A stretch of DNA of 10,458 nt from Synergistales bacterium Syner_01 (GTDB taxonomy: Bacteria; Synergistota; Synergistia; Synergistales; Aminobacteriaceae): contig LVBO01000127.1 of assembly GCA_001604435.1 (NCBI GenBank), positions 1 to 10,458 of the forward strand, read 5' to 3'. Within the stretch, counting starts at the first letter, position 1; every line of letters starts with the position of its first letter. Shown here in pieces: positions 1 through 7,763 of the stretch. Position numbers and translations under genes: made by a program. The notes beneath the pieces are model-generated. The model worked only from the letters and a program-made list of their open reading frames with translations, made no database searches and was not told the DNA's origin.

Positions 1-2
1 TC

Positions 3-2162
3 CGCGAAGCCTGCCGGCTTTCGGATATTCACAACGCTTGGAGAGGACTGGCACTCCGCGCCCTCCTCCTGCGAAACCTCGGCGTCCTCGGAGAAGCGAA
101 AATGCTCTCGCTGCGCCAGGGTGTCGATCACTTCGCGAACTCACTGACGAAGGGAGCCGAGGCCTTCGAGAAGCAATGCGCTCTTATGGATACGGACTCT
201 TCCCGTGAAAGGGAGGAGAAAATTACCAGAATGCTCTCTCTTGCGGAAGAACTGACGCGAGCGGAGCTTGCGACGCAGCTCGCTCAGTGCGTGGCGGTGG
301 GGGATGCGCCCGAAGGGGCTGTCGGGTTCGATGACAGGCAAGCCATGAAAGAACTTGTCGCGCGCTATTTTCTTGCGCTCGGAGAGACGGAGCAGGCGCT
401 GAATATCGCGGAAGATATCAGGGCGAACTTCGGCTTCTCCGCACGGAGTACGGGAGGGATGCCGAATCCCGAGGTTGTCTGGAGAACGCTCCTTGTCTCC
501 GCGAAGGCGTCTCTTGTCTTGGACGCTGTGCCGAACGCAGTCCGTTTTCTGGACCAGGCGATCGAGGTCATGGAGTCCGTCTCCCCCTCCGACGGTACGA
601 ATTCTCAAGCGACCGCCGACAAGCTCGATGTGTACCGAACGGCCGTGGAAACGGCGTATAGCCTCTATGCTGCGTCCCCTTCCGATGAACACGCGGCGAT
701 GCTCTGGAGATACCTTGAGGGAATGAAGAGCCGGCAGTGGAGAGAAATGCTCGCGACTACCGGCGCCGCGTTTCTCGACCGTCTCTCCGAGAGCGAGAAG
801 GAGCGTTATCGGACGCTCGGCATGTCGGCCGCGCAGTTGCTGGCGAAGATAGCCTTTTTGGATTTTCGAGGACTTGCCAAGGAGGCGGACGAGGCTCGTG
901 CGGAACTTCAGGATGTGCGGCGAACGCTCGGGGAGATAACGGCCCGGCACACCGTCGACTCCGTACAGCGCATTCCTACGCTCGACGAGGCTTCGGACGC
1001 GCTTCATCCCGACTGGGCGGCGGCAAGTTACTATCTCTCCCGTGAGCTCTCCTTCGCTTTTGTGCTGGAAAAAGGGGAGAAGCCCCGCCTTGTGCGGCTG
1101 CCCTTGGACTACGACGGTTTTTTTGCCTACACGTTGTGGATGCGGACGCTTCCCGAAGTGGTTGAATTCCAGTCGGCGCGGGCCAACGAGGCCGTCATAG
1201 CCGCGGGTGTTTCATCCCCGAGGCTCGCGAAGCAGCTTTTCGAGCCCGTGGCGCAACTCGTCGGCGAGAAGAAAAAACTCCTCGTCATCCCGCACGATCT
1301 TTTGTACACCTTTCCCTTCGAGACTATGTCGGTTGCGAGGGGTGATACGTGGAGTTTTCTGCTGGACGAAGGATGGACCTTCGCCGAGCTTCCGAGCGCA
1401 TTTCTTCTTGAGAAGGCAAGGAGAACGGAAGCGACTTCGGGAAAGAAGCGGCTCGTCGTCATCGCCGACCCGGAGTACTATCCTGAACTGCGCAAGAAGC
1501 ACGGAGCGGAGGAAGCGCGGAAAATTCTGCTCGGCGGCGTCGAGAACCCCTTGGTGCAGCAGATACGGGATGCGTTCTGCAAATACATGGCCCCGCTCCG
1601 GAACGCACGGCGGGAAGGCGAGTACCTTGTCGAACAATGGAAGGGCGTTGGAGAAGTGCGTTCTCTGATGGGCGCGGACGCATCGGAGAAGATGCTCTAC
1701 GATCCCGAGACGAAAGTGTGGGACGCGCAGCATGTGCATATCGTGTGTCATGGCTACGACCGGAACAGCATCCCGGATCTTCAGCCGGGACTTGCTCTCT
1801 CTCCGGTTGCGGACAGCCGGAACGATTCGTTCGCGCAGATGGGTGAACTCGCCTCGTTGCGATGGCGTTCCGATCTGGTCGTCCTTTCCGCCTGCGACAC
1901 GGGCTTGGGCGATCTCTTCATCGGCGACGGAATGGTCGGCTTGAACACTGTTTTTCTCGCCGGCGGCGCGAAGGGAATGCTCATCTCCAGATGGCGAGTG
2001 CCGGACGAGAGCGCCCCTGAATTCATGAATGGCGTATATGAACGCATTGTTTCGGGAGAGACGCCGGTCGACGCGCTTACATCGGCGAAAAGGGAACTGA
2101 AAAAGACGTACGGCGAAGCGTCGCACTGGGCGGTGTTCAAGTATGTCGGCATCCCGTGGTGA
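3..2162 (+). CDS. TPR-CHAT domain protein, putative caspase/separase-like protease (5' end outside window)
   Basis: The frame is open from base 3 to the TGA at 2160-2162, giving 719 visible residues, so the gene probably begins upstream of the window. An ATG at 102 preceded by GGAG (90-93) is a possible internal start, but the codons before it encode TPR-like helices (ending LGEAKMLSLRQGVDHF), which favours a longer protein. The N-terminal two thirds is helical and TPR-like. The C-terminal part is a CHAT domain: LLVIPHDLLYTFPFE near 1276-1320, then HIVCHG with the candidate catalytic His at 1749-1751, then LVVLSACDTGLG with the candidate nucleophile Cys at 1893-1895, and a C-terminal HWAVFKYVG. 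In the family these residues form the cysteine-protease dyad; proteolysis itself is inferred. No membrane segment is visible. The next gene starts 59 nt after the stop and is likely co-transcribed. The domain assignment is firm; the substrate is unknown. Confidence 0.88.
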   Translation, partial: REACRLSDIHNAWRGLALRALLLRNLGVLGEAKMLSLRQGVDHFANSLTKGAEAFEKQCALMDTDSSREREEKITRMLSLAEELTRAELATQLAQCVAVGDAPEGAVGFDDRQAMKELVARYFLALGETEQALNIAEDIRANFGFSARSTGGMPNPEVVWRTLLVSAKASLVLDAVPNAVRFLDQAIEVMESVSPSDGTNSQATADKLDVYRTAVETAYSLYAASPSDEHAAMLWRYLEGMKSRQWREMLATTGAAFLDRLSESEKERYRTLGMSAAQLLAKIAFLDFRGLAKEADEARAELQDVRRTLGEITARHTVDSVQRIPTLDEASDALHPDWAAASYYLSRELSFAFVLEKGEKPRLVRLPLDYDGFFAYTLWMRTLPEVVEFQSARANEAVIAAGVSSPRLAKQLFEPVAQLVGEKKKLLVIPHDLLYTFPFETMSVARGDTWSFLLDEGWTFAELPSAFLLEKARRTEATSGKKRLVVIADPEYYPELRKKHGAEEARKILLGGVENPLVQQIRDAFCKYMAPLRNARREGEYLVEQWKGVGEVRSLMGADASEKMLYDPETKVWDAQHVHIVCHGYDRNSIPDLQPGLALSPVADSRNDSFAQMGELASLRWRSDLVVLSACDTGLGDLFIGDGMVGLNTVFLAGGAKGMLISRWRVPDESAPEFMNGVYERIVSGETPVDALTSAKRELKKTYGEASHWAVFKYVGIPW

Positions 2163-2205
2163 ATGTTGTTCACAAGCCGCTTCTCGCCGAGCGGAAATTT
2201 TCAGC

Positions 2206-2212
2206 AAGGAGG
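2206..2212 (+). promoter_or_regulatory. Strong Shine-Dalgarno deciding a GTG start
   Basis: AAGGAGG ends nine bases before GTG 2222. It supports that start over the in-frame GTG at 2156, which lies inside the end of the CHAT gene. The later start also puts a clean signal peptide at the N-terminus. Confidence 0.8.
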
Positions 2213-2221
2213 CATAGTATC

Positions 2222-3694
2222 GTGAGAAAAAACGGAATGGCGTGCGCACTTCTTGTTCTGGCGCTCCTGTTCGCCGCCGGAGCGGCCTATTCTTCGGAGC
2301 TCTTGCGTGAACGGGCGAAAAATCTCTATAGTGTGCAGGACTACCGGGGAGCCCTCGCGCTCTTCGACCGGTTGCTTGGAGAGATTCCGGGCGACGGCGA
2401 GGCGCTCGACTATTCGGCGTGGTGCCTGCGATACCTCGGCGACTGGAAGAGTGCGGAAGAACGTTTCTTCCAGGCGCTCGACGCTCCTGCCGGAGCATTG
2501 ACGAGCTGGATTCACGTGGGCCTCGGCGAAACGTACCTCGGTGCGGGCGATGAACAAAAAGCGGTTGTATCCTTCGGGAAGGCGATCGAGAGCGCACCGG
2601 ACGACGAAGAACTGTTTCTTCGTTCGCAGAAGGGGATTGCATGGGCCGCGGCGTTTCTCGGCGAACGGGAAGAGCACGGTCGGGCGCTCGCTCTGATAAG
2701 GGGAAAGGACGAGCAGTTCGCCGAGGGGATTCTGGCCGACACAGGGGCGATTCTCGAGGAACGCGCGTCGCTCGCTGCCGAAAAGAAGCCGACCGATGAG
2801 CCGCTCGAGCCGATTCTTGTGCTGGACGCAATGGAACGGCATGCGAAACTCTACGAAGAGAAAGCGCTGGAGGAAGAGCTGGACGAGATTCTGTCGGAGG
2901 TCCTCGTACAGGAGAAACCGGCCGATGCGAAGCAAGAGGGCGTCTTGGAGATTATCGTGCTCGACGACGTAAAACCGGGCGGAGACGTCGCTTCTTCCGT
3001 GGAAACGAAGGAATCGACGCCCGGAGCGCACGAGACGCCTCCATGCGACGCGACGATCACTTCGTCTTCCGCTCCCGAGGCAACACCGGATAAGCCGGAA
3101 GAAACCGTTGCGACTGCGATTTCGAAGCCTGCAAAGAAGCCTTCGGAGAAGAAACCGGAAGAGAAGAAGCCCGCGCAGGCCGGCGACGTTCTCTCACCTC
3201 CTTCCGCGGTATGGGGCGTCCGCATCGGAGTCGTTCTTGACGATGAGCTCGCCCGGGCGGAGGGCGAAGGCCTTGCGGTTGAAAAGGAAAGCACGACCGA
3301 CAAGTACGGTGTTCGACGTTTTGCCTTTACGCCGAAGGCGTCCTCTTTTCCTTCTTCCGTTCGCTCTCCGGCAGCATCGGAGTTCTACCATATCGAAGGG
3401 TACAAGGGCGCTGTCTTGAAGGTGCACGGCATGGTGAAGACAAAGCCGCTGCCGAAGCCTCTTGAATGGAAAAAAGCGACATTTGATTCCCTGGTGGAGG
3501 AATTTTCGAAAAAACATGGCAAGCCCGCGATCCTGACGGATCAGGGGACATCCTCCGAGGCCGCCTGGCTGCTTCCCGAGCGCCGGGTACTCTGGGTATT
3601 TATCGACGCAGGACTTGACAATACCTGCCAGGTGCAGCTGTCGTACGTGGACAGGCGGATTCAGGCGGGGCACCTCATCGGAATTTTGAGGTAG
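2222..3694 (+). CDS. Exported TPR protein with charged linker and unrecognised C-terminal domain
   Basis: The 490-residue protein starts at GTG 2222. Residues 1-24 look like a Sec signal peptide (basic MRKNG, then a Leu/Ala-rich core) with likely cleavage after AGA or AYS. There is no lipobox Cys at the cleavage site, so a soluble periplasmic or surface protein is more likely than a lipoprotein. Residues about 28-165 hold three or four TPR units. Residues about 190-328 form a low-complexity linker rich in Glu, Ala, Pro and Lys, including a K/P/E-rich run near residue 302. Residues 330-490 form a globular domain beginning VWGVRIGV, which I cannot assign to a family. The TPRs suggest a scaffold or partner-binding role. 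The gene follows the CHAT gene and precedes a terminator, so the two likely form the end of one operon. Function is unknown. Confidence 0.8.
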   Translation: MRKNGMACALLVLALLFAAGAAYSSELLRERAKNLYSVQDYRGALALFDRLLGEIPGDGEALDYSAWCLRYLGDWKSAEERFFQALDAPAGALTSWIHVGLGETYLGAGDEQKAVVSFGKAIESAPDDEELFLRSQKGIAWAAAFLGEREEHGRALALIRGKDEQFAEGILADTGAILEERASLAAEKKPTDEPLEPILVLDAMERHAKLYEEKALEEELDEILSEVLVQEKPADAKQEGVLEIIVLDDVKPGGDVASSVETKESTPGAHETPPCDATITSSSAPEATPDKPEETVATAISKPAKKPSEKKPEEKKPAQAGDVLSPPSAVWGVRIGVVLDDELARAEGEGLAVEKESTTDKYGVRRFAFTPKASSFPSSVRSPAASEFYHIEGYKGAVLKVHGMVKTKPLPKPLEWKKATFDSLVEEFSKKHGKPAILTDQGTSSEAAWLLPERRVLWVFIDAGLDNTCQVQLSYVDRRIQAGHLIGILR

Positions 3695-3710
3695 CGAAGA
3701 GAAAGGCACG

Positions 3711-3753
3711 ACGCACCCGTCTCCGTTTCCGGGCGAAGGCGGGTGCGTTTTTC
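3711..3753 (+). terminator. Rho-independent terminator after the TPR/CHAT pair
   Basis: A perfect 9-bp inverted repeat (ACGCACCCG at 3711-3719, CGGGTGCGT at 3740-3748) can extend inward through a G-U, a C-G and a T-A pair. It is followed directly by a run of T (3748-3752). It begins 16 bases after the stop of the exported TPR gene. Confidence 0.9.
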
Positions 3754-3817
3754 TACTCCGTCGGTGCGCCTTGAAGGGAGTTTTTTCCGGAGAAAAAACG
3801 ATTTTTTAGCGCTGCTC

Positions 3818-3826
3818 TGCTATACT
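3818..3826 (+). promoter_or_regulatory. Extended -10 promoter for the permease/diguanylate cyclase unit
   Basis: TGCTATACT fits the extended -10 pattern TGnTATAAT with one mismatch. No good -35 box is present at the usual distance, which is common for extended -10 promoters. The predicted start is near 3833, giving a leader of about 95 nt. The element lies downstream of a terminator and upstream of ATG 3929, which argues against longer in-frame starts for the permease. Confidence 0.55.
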
Positions 3827-3857
3827 GTACACTCGAAGAATACAGTGATTGGTATTC
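3824..3857. promoter_or_regulatory. Overlapping operator-like inverted repeats at the permease promoter
   Basis: GAATAC-N8-GTATTC (3838-3857) is a perfect 6+6 palindrome just downstream of the predicted transcription start. ACTGTA-N11-TACAGT (3824-3829 and 3841-3846) overlaps both it and the -10 box. Position and symmetry suit a repressor site. No regulator gene is visible nearby, so its identity is open. Confidence 0.4.
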
Positions 3858-3871
3858 AGACCTCTTTCCCC

Positions 3872-3888
3872 TCCGGACATGCTCCGGA
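3872..3888 (+). other. Small leader hairpin or repeat
   Basis: TCCGGA occurs twice, separated by five bases. Because the word is itself palindromic, the pair can form a 6-bp stem in the leader of the permease mRNA. There is no T run, so it is not a terminator. It matches no riboswitch that I recognise. Confidence 0.25.
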
Positions 3889-3928
3889 TAATGCGTTGCG
3901 GGGGCGTATCCTGAAAGGATTGAGACCG

Positions 3929-4822
3929 ATGCACGAAAAGACGACACACTCCGGAGGCGCGCTCTTCGTTCTGCTTGGCGCCGTGCTCTGGGGAACGACG
4001 GGCACCTCGCAGGCTCTTGCTCCTGTAGGAGCGACCTCCCTTGAAGTCGGCGCGCTGCGGGTGGCGATCGGGGGAGCGGCGTTGCTCGCCGTTGCGCTTG
4101 TACGCCGTTCGTTCTCGGGGGGAGGCAGGTGGCCGTTTCTCCCCACCCTTATCGCCGTGCTTGCGACGGCGGCATACCAACCGTTCTTCTTTACCGGAAC
4201 GGCGAAGACGGGGGTTGCGGTGGGAACGCTGGTCACGCTTGCCAGCGCGCCCGTCGTCTCGGGAGTCGTCGGTTACTTCGCTCTCGGCGAGCGGCCGCGG
4301 AGAGTGTGGTACCTGTCAAGCCTCCTTGCCATCGCCGGATGTTCCCTGTTGACCTTGTCCGGAGACGCCGAAAGCGTTGTGCATCCTGTCGGCGTGCTCT
4401 TTTCCCTCGGAGCGGGGGTTTCCTACGCCATCTTCGTCCTCGGCAGCAAGTACCTGTTGAAGGAACACACCCCCGACGCCGTCAACGGCGTGGTTTTCTC
4501 GGGAGCGGGGCTCGTGCTGTTTCCCGTGCTGCTCATGAATCCCCCGATGTGGCTCGCCGAACCGCGAGGATTGTTCGTCACGCTTCACCTGGGGCTTATC
4601 GCCACCGGGCTCGCGTATTTTCTTTTTCTGAAAGGCCTCTCCTCGGTTCCCGCCTCGACCAGCGTGACGCTCTCGATGGCCGAGCCGCTGACGGCATCGC
4701 TGCTCGGCGTCTTTTTGCTCGGCGAGAGAATGAACTTCCTCGGAGGAATCGGCGTCTTCCTTACGTTCGCCGGGGTGGCTCTGCTGGCGCTCGGGGGAAG
4801 CCGCGGCGCAGAAGATTCCTGA
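3929..4822 (+). CDS. EamA/DMT-superfamily permease
   Basis: This 297-residue integral membrane protein has the usual length for the family, with about ten hydrophobic segments in two repeated five-helix halves. The first half opens ALFVLLGAVLWGTTGTSQ, typical of EamA domains. The second opens near GVLFSLGAGVSYAIFVLGSKYL and ends with a helix containing ASTSVTLSMAEPLTASLLG, the characteristic pattern before the last helices. Family members export metabolites such as amino acids or drugs, or take up metabolites; the substrate cannot be read here. The start is ATG 3929, with AAAGGA at 3914-3919. The longer in-frame ORF from 3743 would begin inside the preceding terminator and upstream of the promoter, so it is rejected. 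The diguanylate cyclase gene follows after 23 nt and is probably in the same operon. Confidence 0.92.
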   Translation: MHEKTTHSGGALFVLLGAVLWGTTGTSQALAPVGATSLEVGALRVAIGGAALLAVALVRRSFSGGGRWPFLPTLIAVLATAAYQPFFFTGTAKTGVAVGTLVTLASAPVVSGVVGYFALGERPRRVWYLSSLLAIAGCSLLTLSGDAESVVHPVGVLFSLGAGVSYAIFVLGSKYLLKEHTPDAVNGVVFSGAGLVLFPVLLMNPPMWLAEPRGLFVTLHLGLIATGLAYFLFLKGLSSVPASTSVTLSMAEPLTASLLGVFLLGERMNFLGGIGVFLTFAGVALLALGGSRGAEDS

Positions 4823-4845
4823 CTCGGGACGAAGCGGAGGCTCCC

Positions 4846-6384
4846 ATGGCGTTCGATATCAAGACCGTAATGTCGTTATGGCTCCTCGTGAGCGTTATAA
4901 GCGCTCTCACGGTCGTTTCCATGTACTTCCGGTATCGCGATCGTTTTCAAGGAATCGCTTTTTGGGCTCTTCATATGGGACTGTACTCGGCCGGTTTGTT
5001 GTTGCTGACTCTTCGCGGCGGCATCCCGGATGTTTTTTCAGTACTCCTGGCTAATTTCCTTCTCGTCCTCTCCCTGTTTTTTCTTCTGACTGGAATGGAA
5101 CGTTTTGTCGGAAGATCGGGACGTCATTTTCATAACTACGCTCTGATAGCGGCGTATTCGCTGTGTTTCTGGTACTTTTTCGATGTGCGGCCGGATATGA
5201 CGCTGCGTACCGTGCTGTCGTCGCTCACGGCTTCGCTGCTTTTCGGCCAGGTCTCTTTCCTTCTGCTGATACGAACGCCTTCAAACCTGCGCGACGTTAC
5301 CGGAGCAAGCGCGTTCGTCATGGCTTCCTATGCTGTGTTGAGCCTTGCCCGGGCGCTTCTCCTCCTCTTTTCTCCGTTGGAAACGAACGAATTCTTCGAA
5401 GCTGGAGGGCTCACTTCGGTTGCGCTGCTCTGTTATGTCGGTCTGAGCGTCTGTTGGCTCGTTGCGCTCATCCTGATGATTCCCCGCCGCCTGCTCGATG
5501 ATGTCAGTGTTCAAGAGGAGAAGTTCGCGAAGATTTTTCGTTCATCCCCAAGCGCGATCATGCTCTCAAGAGAAACGGACGGGAGGATCTTTGACGTGAA
5601 CGGCGGTTTTCTTGAGATGACCGGATATGCGTTCGAAGAAATTGTCGGCAAAACGCTCTTTGAAACCAAGCTGTGGGGAGATGACCGGGAATATGCCGAT
5701 ATTTTCTCTGTTTTATCAAGGGATAAGGGCGCACGAGGAATCGAGAGTGTCTTCCGGAGAAAAACGGGAGAGAGCATAAGCGTTCTTTTCTCGGCGGATG
5801 TTATTGTGATCGACGGCGAACAGTGTATTCTGTCAACATTCTCGGATATCACGGAGCAGAGCCGCCTGCGCCGGCAGTTGCACGAAATGGCCACGCATGA
5901 TCCGCTGACGGGGCTTCCCAATCGCAGGCTCTTCGATGAACGTGCGGCCGACGCCTTCGCACGGGCGATGCGGCATAACCGTAAGCTGGCCATAATGTCC
6001 TTCGACATCGACGACTTCAAGCACATAAACGACACCAACGGACACGCCGTCGGGGATGAAGTCCTGCGGCAGGCGGCCGTTCGCTTGAATGACGCCCTGC
6101 GCGCTACCGATACCGTTGCCCGCTTGGGCGGAGACGAATTCGTCGCATTGATAGAAGAAATTCGGGGACGAAGCGACGCGTCAAGTGTGGCCTTCAAACT
6201 TTTGGAACTCTTCCGGAGACCGTTTGCTGTAGAGGGAAAGGAGATCCGTATCAGAGTGAGTATCGGCGTTGCCCTCTACCCGGAGAACGGCGAAACGCTC
6301 GAAGTACTTTTGAAGAAGTCCGACGACGCGCTCTATCGGGCGAAGGAGATGGGGCGGGACACCTGGCAAATGGCGGCGGACTGA
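4846..6384 (+). CDS. Membrane-bound 7-TM/PAS diguanylate cyclase (GGDEF)
   Basis: This 512-residue protein is predicted to make cyclic di-GMP from two GTP at the inner membrane. Residues about 7-210 contain seven hydrophobic segments, possibly a membrane sensor module; I do not recognise a named one. A PAS domain spans about 223-345 (IFRSSPSAIMLSRETDG, then MTGYAFEEIVGKTLF, ending SDITEQSRLRRQL). A GGDEF domain spans about 352-510, starting ATHDPLTGLPNRRLF. The catalytic signature is intact as RLGGDEF, with GGDEF at residues 428-432. The inhibitory I-site RxxD is also present as RATD at 419-422, exactly five residues before GGDEF, so product inhibition is expected. No EAL or HD-GYP domain is attached. 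The ATG is preceded by GGAGG (4836-4840). A longer in-frame ORF reaching back to 4129 overlaps the permease gene in another frame and is a composition artefact. Confidence 0.93.
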   Translation: MAFDIKTVMSLWLLVSVISALTVVSMYFRYRDRFQGIAFWALHMGLYSAGLLLLTLRGGIPDVFSVLLANFLLVLSLFFLLTGMERFVGRSGRHFHNYALIAAYSLCFWYFFDVRPDMTLRTVLSSLTASLLFGQVSFLLLIRTPSNLRDVTGASAFVMASYAVLSLARALLLLFSPLETNEFFEAGGLTSVALLCYVGLSVCWLVALILMIPRRLLDDVSVQEEKFAKIFRSSPSAIMLSRETDGRIFDVNGGFLEMTGYAFEEIVGKTLFETKLWGDDREYADIFSVLSRDKGARGIESVFRRKTGESISVLFSADVIVIDGEQCILSTFSDITEQSRLRRQLHEMATHDPLTGLPNRRLFDERAADAFARAMRHNRKLAIMSFDIDDFKHINDTNGHAVGDEVLRQAAVRLNDALRATDTVARLGGDEFVALIEEIRGRSDASSVAFKLLELFRRPFAVEGKEIRIRVSIGVALYPENGETLEVLLKKSDDALYRAKEMGRDTWQMAAD

Positions 6385-6438
6385 CAGGACTTTCTCCTGA
6401 AGAAGACGGGGCTCGGAGGAGCAACACGCTGTGTGAAA

Positions 6439-6488
6439 AAGAACGGAGTGCGCGGGAAGGACGTCTTTCTTCCGCGCACTCCGTTCTT
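6439..6488. terminator. Convergent hairpin terminator between dgc and patB
   Basis: A perfect 17-bp inverted repeat (6439-6455 with 6472-6488) has a 16-base loop. Read on the minus strand it is followed by CTTTTTC, making a good terminator for patB, whose stop is five bases away. On the plus strand the tail is TTAGGTTT, a weaker T run, so it may also serve the cyclase gene. Confidence 0.85.
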
Positions 6489-6492
6489 AGGT

Positions 6493-7674
6493 TTACCCGA
6501 GGCTTCCGATCGCGCGCGTAATGCGTTCCATCCCGTCCTTCAGCAATGATCTCGGCGTGGCGATGTTGATCCTGACGAAACCTTCGCCGCCCGTTCCGAA
6601 CCAGTGGCCTCCGTCGAGCGCGACTTTTCCTTTCTCGACAAGAAGCTTCTCCAGTTGGGGCCCGGAGAGCTTCAGCGAGCGGCAGTCGAGCAGCGGAACG
6701 TAGGTTCCTTCCGGGCGGAGGAGCGATACTTCCGGCAGATGCTCCGCAAGAAAAGTATCGATGAAGGCGAGATTGCCTTCAAGATAATGCAACAGCTCGT
6801 CGAGCCATGCGTCGCCCTTGGTGTAGGCGGCTTCCAGCGCGGTTGTGCCGAAGACGTTGCCGCCGTCGATATGGACGAAATCGATGACGGACTGGTAGTT
6901 GTCTCGAAGTCGTTTCGAGGGGATGACGACCGCCGCCGTGGCGAGTCCCGCGATGTTGAATGTCTTGCTGGGCGCGATCGTCGTGATGGTGCTCTCCCGC
7001 ATTGCGTCGGAGACGTCGGCGAGGGGAGTATGCCTCGCCCCCTTATAAAGGATGTCGCAGTGAATCTCGTCGGAGACGACCACGACGCCCCTTGCGGCGC
7101 AGATCGCGCCGAATGTTTCCAGTTCCTCTCTGCTCCATACGCGCCCTACCGGGTTGTGGGGAGAACAAAGGAAGACGAGCTTGACCGCGGAGTCGTCCAG
7201 CTTTTTTTCAAGGTCGTCGAAATCCATCTCGAACCGTCCGTTTACCAGCTTCAGTGGGTTTTCCACGACGGTACGGCCCCTCCCTTTGATAGTGGAGAAA
7301 AAGGGGTAGTAAACGGGAGGCTGCACGAGTATTCCCTCGCCGGGCTGCGTGAACGCCATGATCGCTGCGGCGAGCGCCGGGACGACGCCGGGAGCGTGAC
7401 GGATCCAGTCGGTGTTTATTTTCCAGTCGTGCCGCCGCAGGAACCACCCCGCGATCGCCTCGCGATACGGTTCAAAACGGCGGGTGTAGCCGAAGATCCC
7501 GTGTTCGACGCGCTCCCGAAGAGCTTCGATTACCTCCGGAGGCGCTGTGAAATCCATATCGGCCACCCACATCGGGAGCAGATCGTTCGTCCCGAAGAGC
7601 GGCGCCATGCCGTCCCATTTGGCGCAATCAGTATTTCTTCTGTCGATCACCGTATCGAAGTCGTAGCGCGTCAT
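6493..7674 (-). CDS. patB: MalY/PatB-family PLP-dependent C-S lyase or aminotransferase
   Basis: This 393-residue protein is a fold-type I PLP enzyme. Its start, YDFDTVIDRRNTDCAKWD, and the following PMWVADMDF and IFGYTRR are hallmarks of the MalY/PatB group. The Schiff-base Lys is K237 in TIAPSKTFNIAG. N174 in SPHNPVGR and D202 in SDEIHCD are the expected cofactor contacts, and FVRINIATPR near the C-terminus carries the carboxylate-binding Arg. Family members cleave cystathionine or cysteine to pyruvate, ammonia and a thiol or sulfide in the cytoplasm; true aminotransferase activity is less likely. The start (CAT at 7672-7674) has only a weak GCGAGG site upstream, but matches family N-termini. 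It is transcribed alone, convergent with the cyclase and divergent from nrdJ. The exact substrate, and the choice of malY or patB as name, remains open. Confidence 0.9.
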   Translation of the reverse strand: MTRYDFDTVIDRRNTDCAKWDGMAPLFGTNDLLPMWVADMDFTAPPEVIEALRERVEHGIFGYTRRFEPYREAIAGWFLRRHDWKINTDWIRHAPGVVPALAAAIMAFTQPGEGILVQPPVYYPFFSTIKGRGRTVVENPLKLVNGRFEMDFDDLEKKLDDSAVKLVFLCSPHNPVGRVWSREELETFGAICAARGVVVVSDEIHCDILYKGARHTPLADVSDAMRESTITTIAPSKTFNIAGLATAAVVIPSKRLRDNYQSVIDFVHIDGGNVFGTTALEAAYTKGDAWLDELLHYLEGNLAFIDTFLAEHLPEVSLLRPEGTYVPLLDCRSLKLSGPQLEKLLVEKGKVALDGGHWFGTGGEGFVRINIATPRSLLKDGMERITRAIGSLG

Positions 7675-7706
7675 AATGCGAACCTCGCTTTCAACAAGTT
7701 GCTACT

Positions 7707-7715
7707 ATCATATCA
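7707..7715 (-). promoter_or_regulatory. Extended -10 promoter of patB
   Basis: Read on the minus strand the bases are TGATATGAT, an extended -10 with five of six matches to TATAAT. Transcription would start near 7700, giving a leader of about 26 nt before the patB ATG. No good -35 box is seen. Confidence 0.5.
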
Positions 7716-7747
7716 TTTTTCCCGCACCGGAGAAGATAGCGCATCTG

Positions 7748-7763
7748 GAAAAGCTAGCTTTTC
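7748..7763. repeat. 16-bp perfect palindrome upstream of patB
   Basis: GAAAAGCTAGCTTTTC reads the same on both strands. Its centre lies about 55 bases upstream of the predicted patB transcription start, a usual place for an activator or regulator site. It could also be chance in an AT-richer spacer. Confidence 0.4.

Noticed and set aside
1212..2831. 539-codon minus-strand ORF spanning two plus-strand genes
   Set aside because: It is antisense to the conserved CHAT domain and the start of the exported TPR gene. Its Arg/Pro/Ser-rich translation has no family signature; it is a shadow of codon bias.
4129..4845. 239-codon N-terminal extension of the cyclase frame
   Set aside because: It overlaps the well-supported permease in another frame, is Arg-rich without domain features, and a good ribosome site precedes ATG 4846.
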